Of a stretch of DNA of 64,000 nt, positions 40,536-52,100 are shown piece after piece. Positions within the stretch are counted from its first letter, which is position 1. Every line of letters starts with the position of its first letter. The position numbers and the translations under genes were made by a program. Source of the DNA: Gordius sp. MW1 (taxonomy: Eukaryota > Nematomorpha > Gordioida > Gordea > Gordiidae); contig OZ038533.1 of the NCBI GenBank assembly GCA_964036665.1, positions 10,996,413 to 11,060,412 of the forward strand. The letters are read 5' to 3'. The notes beneath the pieces are model-generated. The model was given only the letters and a program-made list of their open reading frames with translations. It was not told the DNA's origin and searched no databases.

Positions 40536-42949
40536 TTGAGAATCCTATTATCCTCGATTGACTTCCGAAAAGAGGTTTAAAGCTGCGAGAACTATCATTT
40601 TGACAAAAGACAACGTTTTATTGTTGCGATTAGTTTGTTGTATCGCAACGTGAGTGCTTAATTTTTCAAAAATGCACTATGCGATCATGATTTCAAAGTA
40701 ATAGTTTTCTGATTCTGATAAATTTTTACTTTTTATCATCGAAACCACGTCTGAAAACGATAACTTTCATCGGATGAATACGGTTCAAAGAAAAATATGT
40801 GAAAAATTTTGAGGTAAAAATATTTATTTTTTCAATTCTATGTGAAAGAGCATGAAAAAATATATAAAAGTAAGCCAATTTGAGAATCCTATTATCCTCG
40901 ATTGACTTCCGAAAAGAGGTTTTAAGCTGCGAGAACTATCATTTTGACAAAAGACAACGTTTTATTGTTACGATTAGTTTGTTGTATCGCAACGTGAGTG
41001 CTTAATTTTTCAAAAATGCACTATGCGATCATGATTTCAAAGTAATAGTTTTCTGATTCTGATAAATTTTTACTTTTTATCATCGAAACCACGTCTGAAA
41101 ACGACAACTTTCATCGGATGCATACGGTTGAAAGAAAAATATGTGAAAAATTTTGAGGTAAAAATATTTATTTTTTTCGATTCTATGTGAAAGAGCATGA
41201 AAAAATATATAAAAGTAAGCCAATTTGAGAATCCTATTATCCTCGATTGACTTCCGAAAAGAGGTTTTAAGCTGCGAGAACTATCATTTTGACATAAGAC
41301 AACGTTTTATTGTTGCGATTAGTTTGTTGTATCGCAACGTGAGTGCTTAATTTTTCAAAAATGCACTATGCGATCATGATTTCAAAGTAATAGTTTTCTG
41401 ATTCTGATAAATTTTTACTTGGGATCATAGAAACCACGTCTGAAAACGACAACTTTCATCGGATGAATACGGTTCAAACAAAAATATGTGAAAAATTTTG
41501 AGGTAAAAATATTTATTTTTTTCGATTCTTTGTGGAAGAGCATGAAAAAATATATAAAAGTAAGCCAATTTGAGAATCCTATTATCCTCGATTGACTTCC
41601 GAAAAGAGGTTTTAAGCTGCGAGAACTATCATTTTGACAAAAGACAACGTTTCATTGTTGCGATTAGTTTGTTGTCTCGCAAAGTGAGTGCTTAATTTTT
41701 CAAAAACGCACTATGCGATCATGATTTCAAAGTAATAGTTTTCTGATTCTGATAAATTTTTACTTTTTATCATCAAAATCACGTCTGAAAACGACAACTT
41801 TCATCGGATGCATAGGGTCAAAAGAAAAATATGTGAAAAATTTTGAGGTAAAAATATTTATTTTTTTTGATTCTATGTGAAAGAGCATGAAAAAATATAT
41901 AAAAGTAAGCCAATTTGAGAATCCTATTATCCTCGATTGACTTCCGAAAAGAGGTTTTAAGCTGCGAGAACTATCATTTTGACAAAAGACAACGTTTCAT
42001 TGTTGCGATTAGTTTGTTGTATCGCAAAGTGAGTGCTTAATTTTTCAAAAACGCACTATGCGATCATGATTTCAAAGTAATAGTTTTCTGATTCTGATAA
42101 ATTTTTATTTTTTATCATCAAAACCACGTCTGAAAACGACAACTTTCATCGGATGCATAGGGTCAAAAGAAAAATATGTGAAAAATTTTGAGGTAAAAAT
42201 ATTTATTTTTTTCGATTCTATGTGAAAGAGCATGAAAAAATATATAAAAGTAAGCCAATTTGAGAATCCTATTATCCTCGATTGACTTCCGAAAAGAGGT
42301 TTTAAGCTGCGAAAACTATCATTTTGACAAAAGACAACGTTTTATTGTTGCGATTAGTTTGTTGTATCGCAACGTGAGTGCTAAATTTTTCAAAAATGCA
42401 CTATGCGATCATGATTTCAAAGTAATAGTTTTCTGATTCTGATAAGTTTTTACTTTTTATCATCGAAACCACGTCTGAAAACGACAACTTTCATCGGATG
42501 CATACGGTTGAAAGAAAAATATGTGAAAAATTTTGAGGTAAAAATATTTATTTTTTTCGATTCTATGTGAAAGAGCATGAAAAAATATATAAAAGTAAGC
42601 CAATTTGAGAATCCTATTATCCTCGATTGACTTCCGAAAAGAGGTTGTAAGCTGCGAGAACTATCATTTTGACATAAGACAACGTTTTATTGTTGCGATT
42701 AGTTTGTTGTATCGCAACGTGAGTGCTTAATTTTTCAAAAATGCACTATGCGATCATGATTTCAAAGTAATAGTTTTCTGATTCTGATAAATTTTTACTT
42801 GGGATCATAGAAACCACGTCTGAAAACGACAACTTTCATCGGATGAATACGGTTCAAACAAAAATATGTGAAAAATTTTGAGGTAAAAATATTTATTTTT
42901 TTCGATTCTATGTGAAAGAGCATGAAAAAATATATAAAAGTAAGCCAAT
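40536..42949. repeat. 7-monomer higher-order repeat, copy 2 (2414 bp)
   Basis: Starts: 40536, 40880, 41225, 41570, 41915, 42260, 42605. I noticed no difference from copy 1, including rare states such as ctcgcaaagtg, aaaatcacg and tttgtggaag. This is the most nearly perfect long repeat in the window, so it is either a very recent duplication or an assembly artefact. Confidence 0.93.
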
Positions 42950-43036
42950 TTGAGAATCCTATTATCCTCGATTGACTTCCGAAAAGAGGTTTTAAGCTGC
43001 GAGAACTATCATTTTGACAAAAGACAACGTTTTATT

Positions 43037-43063
43037 GTTGCGATTAGTTTGTTGTATCGCAAC
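43037..43063. promoter_or_regulatory. 8-bp dyad GTTGCGAT-N11-ATCGCAAC (reference copy)
   Basis: A perfect inverted repeat with an 11-nt spacer, present at the same monomer position (88-114) throughout the array. A smaller CAAC...GTTG pair overlaps its left side. Variants hit one arm at a time: left arm as GTTGTGAT, GTTGGGAT, GTTACGAT or GTTGCGAA; right arm as ATTGCAAC, ATCACAAC, ATCGCAAA, ATCGTAAC or ATCTCAAC. It could be a site for a dimeric DNA-binding protein or a cruciform former, or may be fortuitous. It is not a CENP-B box. Function is inferred only. Confidence 0.4.
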
Positions 43064-43177
43064 GTGAGTGCTTAATTTTTCAAAAATGCACTATGCGATC
43101 ATGATTTCAAAGTAATAGTTTTCTGATTCTGATAAATTTTTACTTTTTATCATCGAAACCACGTCTGAAAACGACAA

Positions 43178-43204
43178 CTTTCATCGGATGCATACGGTTG
43201 AAAG
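43178..43204. repeat. Second dyad CTTTCA-N15-TGAAAG around ATGCAT (reference copy)
   Basis: Six-base arms flank a 15-nt spacer that contains the palindrome ATGCAT (an NsiI site, so a diagnostic restriction ladder of ~345 bp and its multiples is expected where A-type copies lie together). In B-type monomers the linked changes c to a and g to c destroy these arms and create another tight palindrome, TTCATC-G-GATGAA. Three monomers lack exactly this segment. Whether it has a role is unknown. Confidence 0.4.
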
Positions 43205-43206
43205 AA

Positions 43207-43249
43207 AAATATGTGAAAAATTTTGAGGTAAAAATATTTATTTTTTTCG
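43207..43249. other. A/T-tract segment, candidate intrinsically curved DNA
   Basis: Monomer positions about 258-300 hold successive A and T runs (AAAAATTTT, AAAAATATTT, then a run of six to seven T) broken only by short gaggt-type steps. Such spaced tracts are typical of curved satellite DNA. This segment is also the main source of length change between monomers: A runs of 5-8 after gaaag, T runs of 6-14, and tail variants tcgattc, tcaattc, tcttc, tgtttc, cgtttc. Confidence 0.35.
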
Positions 43250-43275
43250 ATTCTATGTGAAAGAGCATGAAAAAA

Positions 43276-43285
43276 TATATAAAAG
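43276..43285 (+). promoter_or_regulatory. TATA-box-like motif TATATAAAAG (reference copy)
   Basis: The string fits the eukaryotic TATA consensus TATAWAAR well and recurs once per monomer at positions 327-336, with rare variants (tatacaaaag near 32280, atttaaaag near 30943 and 61832, tatgtaaaag near 61486). Satellites are sometimes transcribed, so a promoter is possible. The region is so A/T-rich that chance is a fair alternative. No initiator or downstream element was convincing. Confidence 0.2.
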
Positions 43286-44670
43286 TAAGCCAATTTGAGA
43301 ATCCTATTATCCTCGATTGACTTCCGAAAAGAGGTTTTAAGCTGCGAGAACTATCATTTTGACAAAAGACAACGTTTCATTGTTGCGATTAGTTTGTTGT
43401 ATCGCAAAGTGAGTGCTTAATTTTTCAAAAACGCACTATGCGATCATGATTTCAAAGTAATAGTTTTCTGATTCTGATAAATTTTTACTTTTTATCATCA
43501 AAACCACGTCTGAAAACGACAACTTTCATCGGATGCATACGGTTGAAAGAAAAATATGTGAAAAATTTTGAGGTAAAAATATTTATTTTTTTTGATTCTA
43601 TGTGAAAGAGCATGAAAAAATATATAAAAGTAAGCCAATTTGAGAATCCTATTATCCTCGATTGACTTCCGAAAAGAGGTTTTAAGCTGCGAGAACTATC
43701 ATTTTGACAAAAGACAACGTTTTATTGTTGCGATTAGTTTGTTGTATCGCAACGTGAGTGCTTAATTTTTCAAAAATGCACTATGCGATCATGATTTCAA
43801 AGTAATAGTTTTCTGATTCTGATAAATTTTTACTTTTTATCATCGAAACCACGTCTGAAAACGACAACTTTCATCGGATGAATACGGTTCAAAGAAAAAT
43901 ATGTGAAAAATTTTGAGGTAAAAATATTTATTTTTTCAATTCTATGTGAAAGAGCATGAAAAAATATATAAAAGTAAGCCAATTTGAGAATCCTATTATC
44001 CTCGATTGACTTCCGAAAAGAGGTTTTAAGCTGCGAGAACTATCATTTTGACAAAAGACAACGTTTTATTGTTGCGATTAGTTTGTTGTATCGCAACGTG
44101 AGTGCTAAATTTTTCAAAAATGCACTATGCGATCATGATTTCAAAGTAATAGTTTTCTGATTCTGATAAGTTTTTACTTTTTATCATCGAAACCACGTCT
44201 GAAAACGACAACTTTCATCGGATGCATACGGTTGAAAGAAAAATATGTGAAAATTTTGAGGTAAAAATATTTATTTTTTTCGATTCTATGTGAAAGAGCA
44301 TGAAAAAATATATAAAAGTAAGCCAATTTGAGAATCCTATTATCCTCGATTGACTTCCGAAAAGAGGTTTTAAGCTGCGAGAACTATCATTTTGACAAAA
44401 GACAACGTTTTATTGTTGCGATTAGTTTGTTGTATCGCAACGTGAGTGCTTAATTTTTGAAAATGGCTCTATGCGATCATGATTTCAAAGTAATAGTTTT
44501 CTGATTCTGATAAGTTTTTACTTTTTATCATCGAAACCACGTCTGAAAACGACAACTTTCATCGGATGCATACGGTTGAAAGAAAAATAGGTGAAAAATT
44601 TTGAGGTAAAATTTTTTTTTTTTCGATTCTATGTGAAAGAGCATGAAAAAATATATAAAAGTAAGCCAAT

Positions 44671-47046
44671 TTGAGAATCCTATTATCCTCGATTGACTTC
44701 CGAAAAGAGGTTTTAAGCTGCGAGAACTATCATTTTGACAAAAGACAACGTTTTATTGTTGCGATTAGTTTGTTGTATCGCAACGTGAGTGCTTAATTTT
44801 TCAAAAATGCACTATGCGATCATGATTTCAAAGTAATAGTTTTCTGATTCTGATAGATTTTTACTTTTTATCATCGAAACCACGTCTGAAAACGACAACT
44901 TTCATCGGATGCATACGGTTGAAAGAAAAATATGTGAAAAATTTTGAGGTAAAAATATTTATTTTTTTCGATTCTATGTGAAAGAGCATGAAAAAATATA
45001 TAAAAGTAAGCCAATTTGAGAATCCTATTATCCTCGATTGACTTCCGAAAAGAGGTTGTAAGCTGCGAGAACTATCATTTTGACATAAGACAACGTTTTA
45101 TTGTTGCGATTAGTTTGTTGTATCGCAACGTGAGTGCTTAATTTTTCAAAAATGCACTATGCGATCATGATTTCAAAGTAATAGTTTTCTGATTCTGATA
45201 AATTTTTACTTGGGATCATAGAAACCACGTCTGAAAACGACAACTTTCATCGGATGAATACGGTTCAAACAAAAATATGTGAAAAATTTTGAGGTAAAAA
45301 TATTTATTTTTTTCGATTCTATGTGAAAGAGCATGAAAAAATATATAAAAGTAAGCCAATTTGAGAATCCTATTATCCTCGATTGACTTCCGAAAAGAGG
45401 TTTTAAGCTGCGAGAACTATCATTTTGACAAAAGACAACGTTTCATTGTTGCGATTAGTTTGTTGTATCGCAAAGTGAGTGCTTAATTTTTCAAAAACGC
45501 ACTATGCGATCATGATTTCAAAGTAATAGTTTTCTGATTCTGATAAATTTTTATTTTTTATCATCAAAACCACGTCTGAAAACGACAACTTTCATCGGAT
45601 GCATAGGGTCAAAAGAAAAATATGTGAAAAATTTTGAGGTAAAAATATTTATTTTTTTTGATTCTATGTGAAAGAGCATGAAAAAATATATAAAAGTAAG
45701 CCAATTTGAGAATCCCATTATCCTCGATTGACTTCTGAAAAGAGGTTTTAAGCTGCGAGAAATATCATTTTGACAAAAGACAACGTTTTATTGTTGCGAT
45801 TAGTTTGTTGTATCGCAACGTGAGTGCTTAATTTTTCAAAAATGCACTATGCGATCATGATTTCAAAGTAATAGTTTTCTGATTCTGATAAATTTTTACT
45901 TTTTATCATCGAAACCACGTCTGAAAACGACAACTTACATCAGATGCATACGGTTGAAAGAAAAATATGTGAAAATTTTGAGGTAAAAATATTTATTTTT
46001 TTCGATTCTATGTGAAAGAGCATGAAAAAATATATAAAAGTAAGCCAATTTGAGAATCCTATTATCCTCGATTGACTTCCGAAAAGAGGTTTTAAGCTGC
46101 GAGAACTATCATTTTGACAAAAGACAACGTTTTATTGTTGCGATTAGTTTGTTGTATCGCAACGTGAGTGCTAAATTTTTCAAAAATGCACTATGCGATC
46201 ATGATTTCAAAGTAATAGTTTTCTGATTGTGATAAATTTTTACTTTTTATCATCGAAACCACGTCTGAAAACGACAACTTACATCGGATGCATACGGTTG
46301 AAAGAAAAATATGTGAAAATTTTGAGGTAAAAATATTTATTTTTTCAATTCTATGTGAAAGAGCATGAAAAAATATATAAAAGTAAGCCAATTTGAGAAT
46401 CCTATTATCCTCGATTGACTTCCGAAAAGAGGTTTTAAGCTGCGAGAACTATCATTTTGACAAAAGACAACGTTTTATTGTTACGATTAGTTTGTTGTAT
46501 CGCAACGTGAGTGCTTAATTTTTCAAAAATGCACTATGCGATCATGATTTCAAAGTAATAGTTTTCTGATTCTGATAAATTTTTACTTTTTATCATCGAA
46601 ACCACGTCTGAAAACGACAACTTTCATCGGATGCATACGGTTGAAAGAAAAATATGTGAAAAATTTTGAGGTAAAAATATTTATTTTTTTCGATTCTATG
46701 TGAAAGAGCATGAAAAAATATATAAAAGTAAGCCAATTTGAGAATCCTATTATCCTCGATTGACTTCCGAAAAGAGGTTTTAAGCTGCGAGAACTATCAT
46801 TTTGACAAAAGACAACGTTTTATTGTTGCGATTAGTTTGTTGTATCGCAACGTGAGTGCTTAATTTTTGAAAATGGCTCTATGCGATCATGATTTCAAAG
46901 TAATAGTTTTCAGATTCTGATAAATTTTTACTTGAGATCAACCACGTCTGAAAACGACAAAAAATGTGAAAAATTTTGAGGTAAAAATATTTATTTTTTC
47001 AATTCTATGTGAAAGAGCATGAAAAAATATATAAAAGTAAGCCAAT
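44671..47046. repeat. Divergent 7-monomer unit, copy 1 (2376 bp)
   Basis: Starts: 44671, 45016, 45361, 45706, 46050, 46393, 46738. Order: gatagattttt; gttgtaagc with gacataagac; cgcaaagtg with catagggtc; gaatcccatt with acttctg and gagaaatatc; gctaaat; gttacgattag; a 309-bp deleted monomer. The first five recur in order from 47047. Confidence 0.87.
46738..47046. repeat. Deleted monomer (309 bp), shortest in the window
   Basis: It has the same 30-bp loss of the second dyad as 31300 and 37807, plus five bases lost in gagatcaaccacg and one T in the tail, which accounts for 309 bp. It is B type upstream (ggctc, cagattc), as are the other two. Confidence 0.88.
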
Positions 47047-49113
47047 TTGAGAATCCTATTATCCTCGATTGACTTCCGAAAAGAGGTTTTAAGCTGCGAG
47101 AACTATCATTTTGACAAAAGACAACGTTTTATTGTTGCGATTAGTTTGTTGTATCGCAACGTGAGTGCTTAATTTTTCAAAAATGCACTATGCGATCATG
47201 ATTTCAAAGTAATAGTTTTCTGATTCTGATAGATTTTTACTTTTTATCATCGAAACCACGTCTGAAAACGACAACTTTCATCGGATGCATACGGTTGAAA
47301 GAAAAATATGTGAAAAATTTTGAGGTAAAAATATTTATTTTTTTCGATTCTATGTGAAAGAGCATGAAAAAATATATAAAAGTAAGCCAATTTGAGAATC
47401 CTATTATCCTCGATTGACTTCCGAAAAGAGGTTGTAAGCTGCGAGAACTATCATTTTGACATAAGACAACGTTTTATTGTTGCGATTAGTTTGTTGTATC
47501 GCAACGTGAGTGCTTAATTTTTCAAAAATGCACTATGCGATCATGATTTCAAAGTAATAGTTTTCTGATTCTGATAAATTTTTACTTGGGATCATAGAAA
47601 CCACGTCTGAAAACGACAACTTTCATCGGATGAATACGGTTCAAACAAAAATATGTGAAAAATTTTGAGGTAAAAATATTTATTTTTTTCGATTCTATGT
47701 GAAAGAGCATGAAAAAATATATAAAAGTAAGCCAATTTGAGAATCCTATTATCCTCGATTGACTTCCGAAAAGAGGTTTTAAGCTGCGAGAACTATCATT
47801 TTGACAAAAGACAACGTTTCATTGTTGCGATTAGTTTGTTGTATCGCAAAGTGAGTGCTTATTTTTCAAAAACGCACTATGCGATCATGATTTCAAAGTA
47901 ATAGTTTTCTGATTCTGATAAATTTTTATTTTTTATCATCAAAACCACGTCTGAAAACGACAACTTTCATCGGATGCATAGGGTCAAAAGAAAAATATGT
48001 GAAAAATTTTGAGGTAAAAATATTTATTTTTTTTGATTCTATGTGAAAGAGCATGAAAAAATATATAAAAGTAAGCCAATTTGAGAATCCCATTATCCTC
48101 GATTGACTTCTGAAAAGAGGTTTTAAGCTGCGAGAAATATCATTTTGACAAAAGACAACGTTTTATTGTTGCGATTAGTTTGTTGTATCGCAACGTGAGT
48201 GCTTAATTTTTCAAAAATGCACTATGCGATCATGATTTCAAAGTAATAGTTTTCTGATTCTGATAAATTTTTACTTTTTATCATCGAAACCACGTCTGAA
48301 AACGACAACTTACATCGGATGCATACGGTTGAAAGAAAAATATGTGGAAAATTTTGAGGTAAAAATATTTATTTTTTTCGATTCTATGTGAAAGAGCATG
48401 AAAAAATATATAAAAGTAAGCCAATTTGAGAATCCTATTATCCTCGATTGACTTCCGAAAAGAGGTTTTAAGCTGCGAGAACTATCATTTTGACAAAAGA
48501 CAACGTTTTATTGTTGCGATTAGTTTGTTGTATCGCAACGTGAGTGCTAAATTTTTCAAAAATGCACTATGCGATCATGATTTCAAAGTAATAGTTTTCT
48601 GATTCTGATAAATTTTTACTTTTTATCATCGAAACCACGTCTGAAAACGACAACTTACATCGGATGCATACGGTTGAAAGAAAAATATGTGAAAATTTTG
48701 AGGTAAAAATATTTATTTTTTTCGATTCTATGTGAAAGAGCATGAAAAAATATATAAAAGTAAGCCAATTTGAGAATCCTATTATCCTCGATTGACTTCC
48801 GAAAAGAGGTTTTAAGCTGCGAGAACTATCATTTTGACAAAAGACAACGTTTTATTGTTGCGATTAGTTTGTTGTATCGCAACGTGAGTGCTAAATTTTT
48901 CAAAAATGCACTATGCGATCATGATTTCAAAGTAATAGTTTTCTGATTCTGATAAGTTTTTACTTTTTATCATCGAAACCACGTCTGAAAACGACAACTT
49001 TCATCGGATGCATACGGTTGAAAGAAAAATAGGTGAAAAATTTTGAGGTAAAATTTTTTTTTTTTTCAATTCTATGTGAAAGAGCATGAAAAAATATATA
49101 AAAGTAAGCCAAT
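47047..49113. repeat. Divergent 7-monomer unit, partial copy 2 (six monomers)
   Basis: Starts: 47047, 47392, 47737, 48081, 48426, 48770. The first five follow 44671-46392 at an offset of about 2376 bp (gatagattttt, cataagac, cgcaaagtg, gaatcccatt, gctaaat). The sixth is a different gctaaat/gataag copy with aaaaataggtg and a T run of about fourteen at 49053. Confidence 0.85.
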
Positions 49114-52100
49114 TTGAGAATCCTATTATCCTCGATTGACTTCCGAAAAGAGGTTTTAAGCTGCGAGAACTATCATTTTCACAAAATACAACGTTTTATT
49201 GTTGCGATTAGTTTGTTGTATCGCAACGTGAGTGCTTAATTTTTCAAAAGTGCACTATGCGATCATTATTTCAAAGTAATAGTTTTCTGATTCTGATAAA
49301 TTTTTACTTTTTATCATCGAAACCACGTCTGAAAACGACAACTTTCATCGGATGCATACGGTTGAAAGAAAAATATGTGAAAAATTTTGAGGTAAAAATA
49401 TATATTTTTTTTGATTCTATGTGAAAGAGCATGAAAAAATATATAAAAGTAAGCCAATTTGAGAATCCTATTATCCTCGATCGACTTCCGAAAAGAGGTT
49501 TTAAGCTGCGAGAACTATCATTTTGACAAAAGACAACGTTTTATTGTTGCGATTAGTTTGTTGTATCGCAACGTGAGTGCTTAATTTTTCAAAAATGCAC
49601 TATGCGATCATGATTTCAAAGTAATAGTTTTCTGATTCTGATAAATTTTTACTTTTTATCATCGAAACCACGTCTGAAAACGACAACTTTCATCGGATGC
49701 ATACGGTTGAAAGAAAAATATGTGAAGAATTTTGAGGTAAAAATATTTATTTTTTTCGATTCTATGTGAAAGAGCATGAAAAAATATATAAAAGTAAGCC
49801 AATTTGAGAATCCTATTATCCTCGATTGACTTCCGAAAAGAGGTTTTAAGCTGCGAGAACTATCATTTTGACAAAAGACAACGTTTCATTGTTGCGATTA
49901 GTTTGTTGTATCGCAAAGTGAGTGCTTAATTTTTCAAAAACGCACTATGCGATCATGATTTCAAAGTAATAGTTTTCTGATTCTGATAAGTTTTTACTTT
50001 TTATCATCGAAACCACGTCTGAAAACGACAACTTTCATCGGATGCATACGGTTGAAAGAAAAATATGTGAAGAATTTTGAGGTAAAAATATTTATTTTTT
50101 CAATTCTATGTGAAAGAGCATGAAAAAATATATAAAAGTAAGCCAATTTGAGAATCCTATTATCCTCGATTGACTTCCGAAAAGAGGTTTTAAGCTGCGA
50201 GAACTATCATTTTGACAAAAGACAACGTTTTATTGTTGCGATTAGTTTGTTGTATCGCAACGTGAGTGCTTAATTTTTCAAAAATGCACTATGCGATCAT
50301 GATTTCAAAGTAATAGTTTTCTGATTCTGATAAATTTTTACTTTTTATCATCGAAACCACGTCTGAAAACGACAACTTTCATCGGATGAATACGGTTCAA
50401 AGAAAAATATGTGAAAAATTTTGAGGTAAAAATATTTATTTTTTCAATTCTATGTGAAAGAGCATGAAAAAATATATAAAAGTAAGCCAATTTGAGAATC
50501 CTATTATCCTCGATTGACTTCCGAAAAGAGGTTTTAAGCTGCGAGAACTATCATTTTGACAAAAGACAACGTTTTATTGTTACGATTAGTTTGTTGTATC
50601 GCAACGTGAGTGCTTAATTTTTCAAAAATGCACTATGCGATCATGATTTCAAAGTAATAGTTTTCTGATTCTGATAAATTTTTACTTTTTATCATCAAAA
50701 CCACGTCTGAAAACGACAACTTTCATCGGATGCATACGGTTGAAAGAAAAATATGTGAAAAATTTTAAAAATATTTATTTTTTTCGATTCTATGTGAAAG
50801 AGCATGAAAAAATATATAAAAGTAAGCCAATTTGAGAATCCTATTATCCTCGATTGACTTCCGAAAAGAGGTTTTAAGCTGCGAGAACTATCATTTTGAC
50901 AAAAGACAACGTTTTATTGTTGCGATTAGTTTGTTGTATCGCAACGTGAGTGCTTAATTTTTCAAAAATGCACTATGCGATCATGATTTCAAAGTAATAG
51001 TTTTCTGATTCTGATAGATTTTTACTTTTTATCATCGAAACCACGTCTGAAAACGACAACTTTCATCGGATGCATACGGTTGAAAGAAAAATATGTGAAA
51101 AATTTTGAGGTAAAAATATTTATTTTTTTCGATTCTATGTGAAAGAGCATGAAAAAATATATAAAAGTAAGCCAATTTGAGAATCCTATTATCCTCGATT
51201 GACTTCCGAAAAGAGGTTTTAAGCTGCGAGAACTATCATTTTGACATAAGACAACGTTTTATTGTTGCGATTAGTTTGTTGTATCGCAACGTGAGTGCTT
51301 AATTTTTCAAAAATGCACTATGCGATCATGATTTCAAAGTAATAGTTTTCTGATTCTGATAAATTTTTACTTGGGATCATAGAAACCACGTCTGAAAACG
51401 ACAACTTTTATCGGATGAATACGGTTCAAACAAAAATATGTGAAAAATTTTGAGGTAAAAATATTTATTTTTTTCGATTCTTTGTGAAAGAGCATGAAAA
51501 AATATATAAAAGTAAGCCAATTTGAGAATCCTATTATCCTCGATTGACTTCCGAAAAGAGGTTTTAAGCTGCGAGAACTATCATTTTGACAAAAGACAAC
51601 GTTTCATTGTTGCGATTAGTTTGTTGTATCGCAAAGTGAGTGCTTAATTTTTCAAAAACGCACTATGCGATCATGATTTCAAAGTAATAGTTTTCTGATT
51701 CTGATAAGTTTTTACTTTTTATCATCGAAACCACGTCTGAAAACGATAACTTTCATCGGATGCATACGGTTGAAAGAAAAATATGTGAAAAATTTTGAGG
51801 TAAAAACTTTTTTTTTTTCAATTCTATGTGAAAGAGCATGAAAAAATATATAAAAGTAAGCCAATTTGAGAATCCTATTATCCTCGATTGACTTCCGAAA
51901 AGAGGTTTTAAGCTGCGAGAACTATCATTTTGACAAAAGACAACGTTTTATTGTTGCGATTAGTTTGTTGTATCGCAACGTGAGTGCTAAATTTTTCAAA
52001 AATGCACTATGCGATCATGATTTCAAAGTAATAGTTTTCTGATTCTGATAAGTTTTTACTTTTTATCATCGAAACCACGTCTGAAAACGACAACTTTCAT

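Larger units (their letters stand above)
42950..43294. repeat. Reference monomer (consensus-like, A type, 345 bp)
   Basis: This copy carries the commonest state at nearly every variable site, so it serves as the map for the family. Monomer positions: 88-114 dyad GTTGCGAT/ATCGCAAC; 77-82 AACGTT; 132-143 block I (A: caaaaatgcac, B: gaaaatggctc); 149-156 palindrome ATCATGAT; 175 block II (t in A, a in B); 197-205 block III (A: tttatcatc, B: gggatcata, C: tttatcatg); 229-255 second dyad; 242 and 251 block IV (c and g in A, a and c in B); 258-299 A/T tracts; 327-336 TATATAAAAG; 342-345 the end of the phase mark. It holds 47 C, 58 G and 14 CpG. Confidence 0.9.
42950..44670. repeat. Five monomers with shuffled 7-mer variants
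   Basis: Starts: 42950, 43295, 43640, 43984, 44328. The first is the consensus-like reference copy. 43295 has cgcaaagtg with acgcac but keeps the ordinary gcatacggttg. 43984 has gctaaat and gataag. 44328 combines B-type ggctc with A-type downstream blocks, and its tail has an expanded T run. Confidence 0.85.

Noticed and set aside
43037..43063. RNA hairpin or structured ncRNA from the main dyad
   Set aside because: Arm changes are never matched by compensating changes in the other arm, so there is no support for a conserved RNA stem.
42950..43294. Naming the satellite or the species
   Set aside because: The length is near some beetle and other insect satellites, but I could not match the sequence to any family I know, so a name would be a guess.
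16380..46391. Other minus-strand open frames of 61-86 codons (16380, 27572, 28255, 33521, 36274, 37308, 46191)
   Set aside because: The same reading of the monomer, lengthened where a base gain or loss removes a stop. Hydrophobic, low-complexity translation of A/T tracts; no domain recognised and no neighbouring gene structure.
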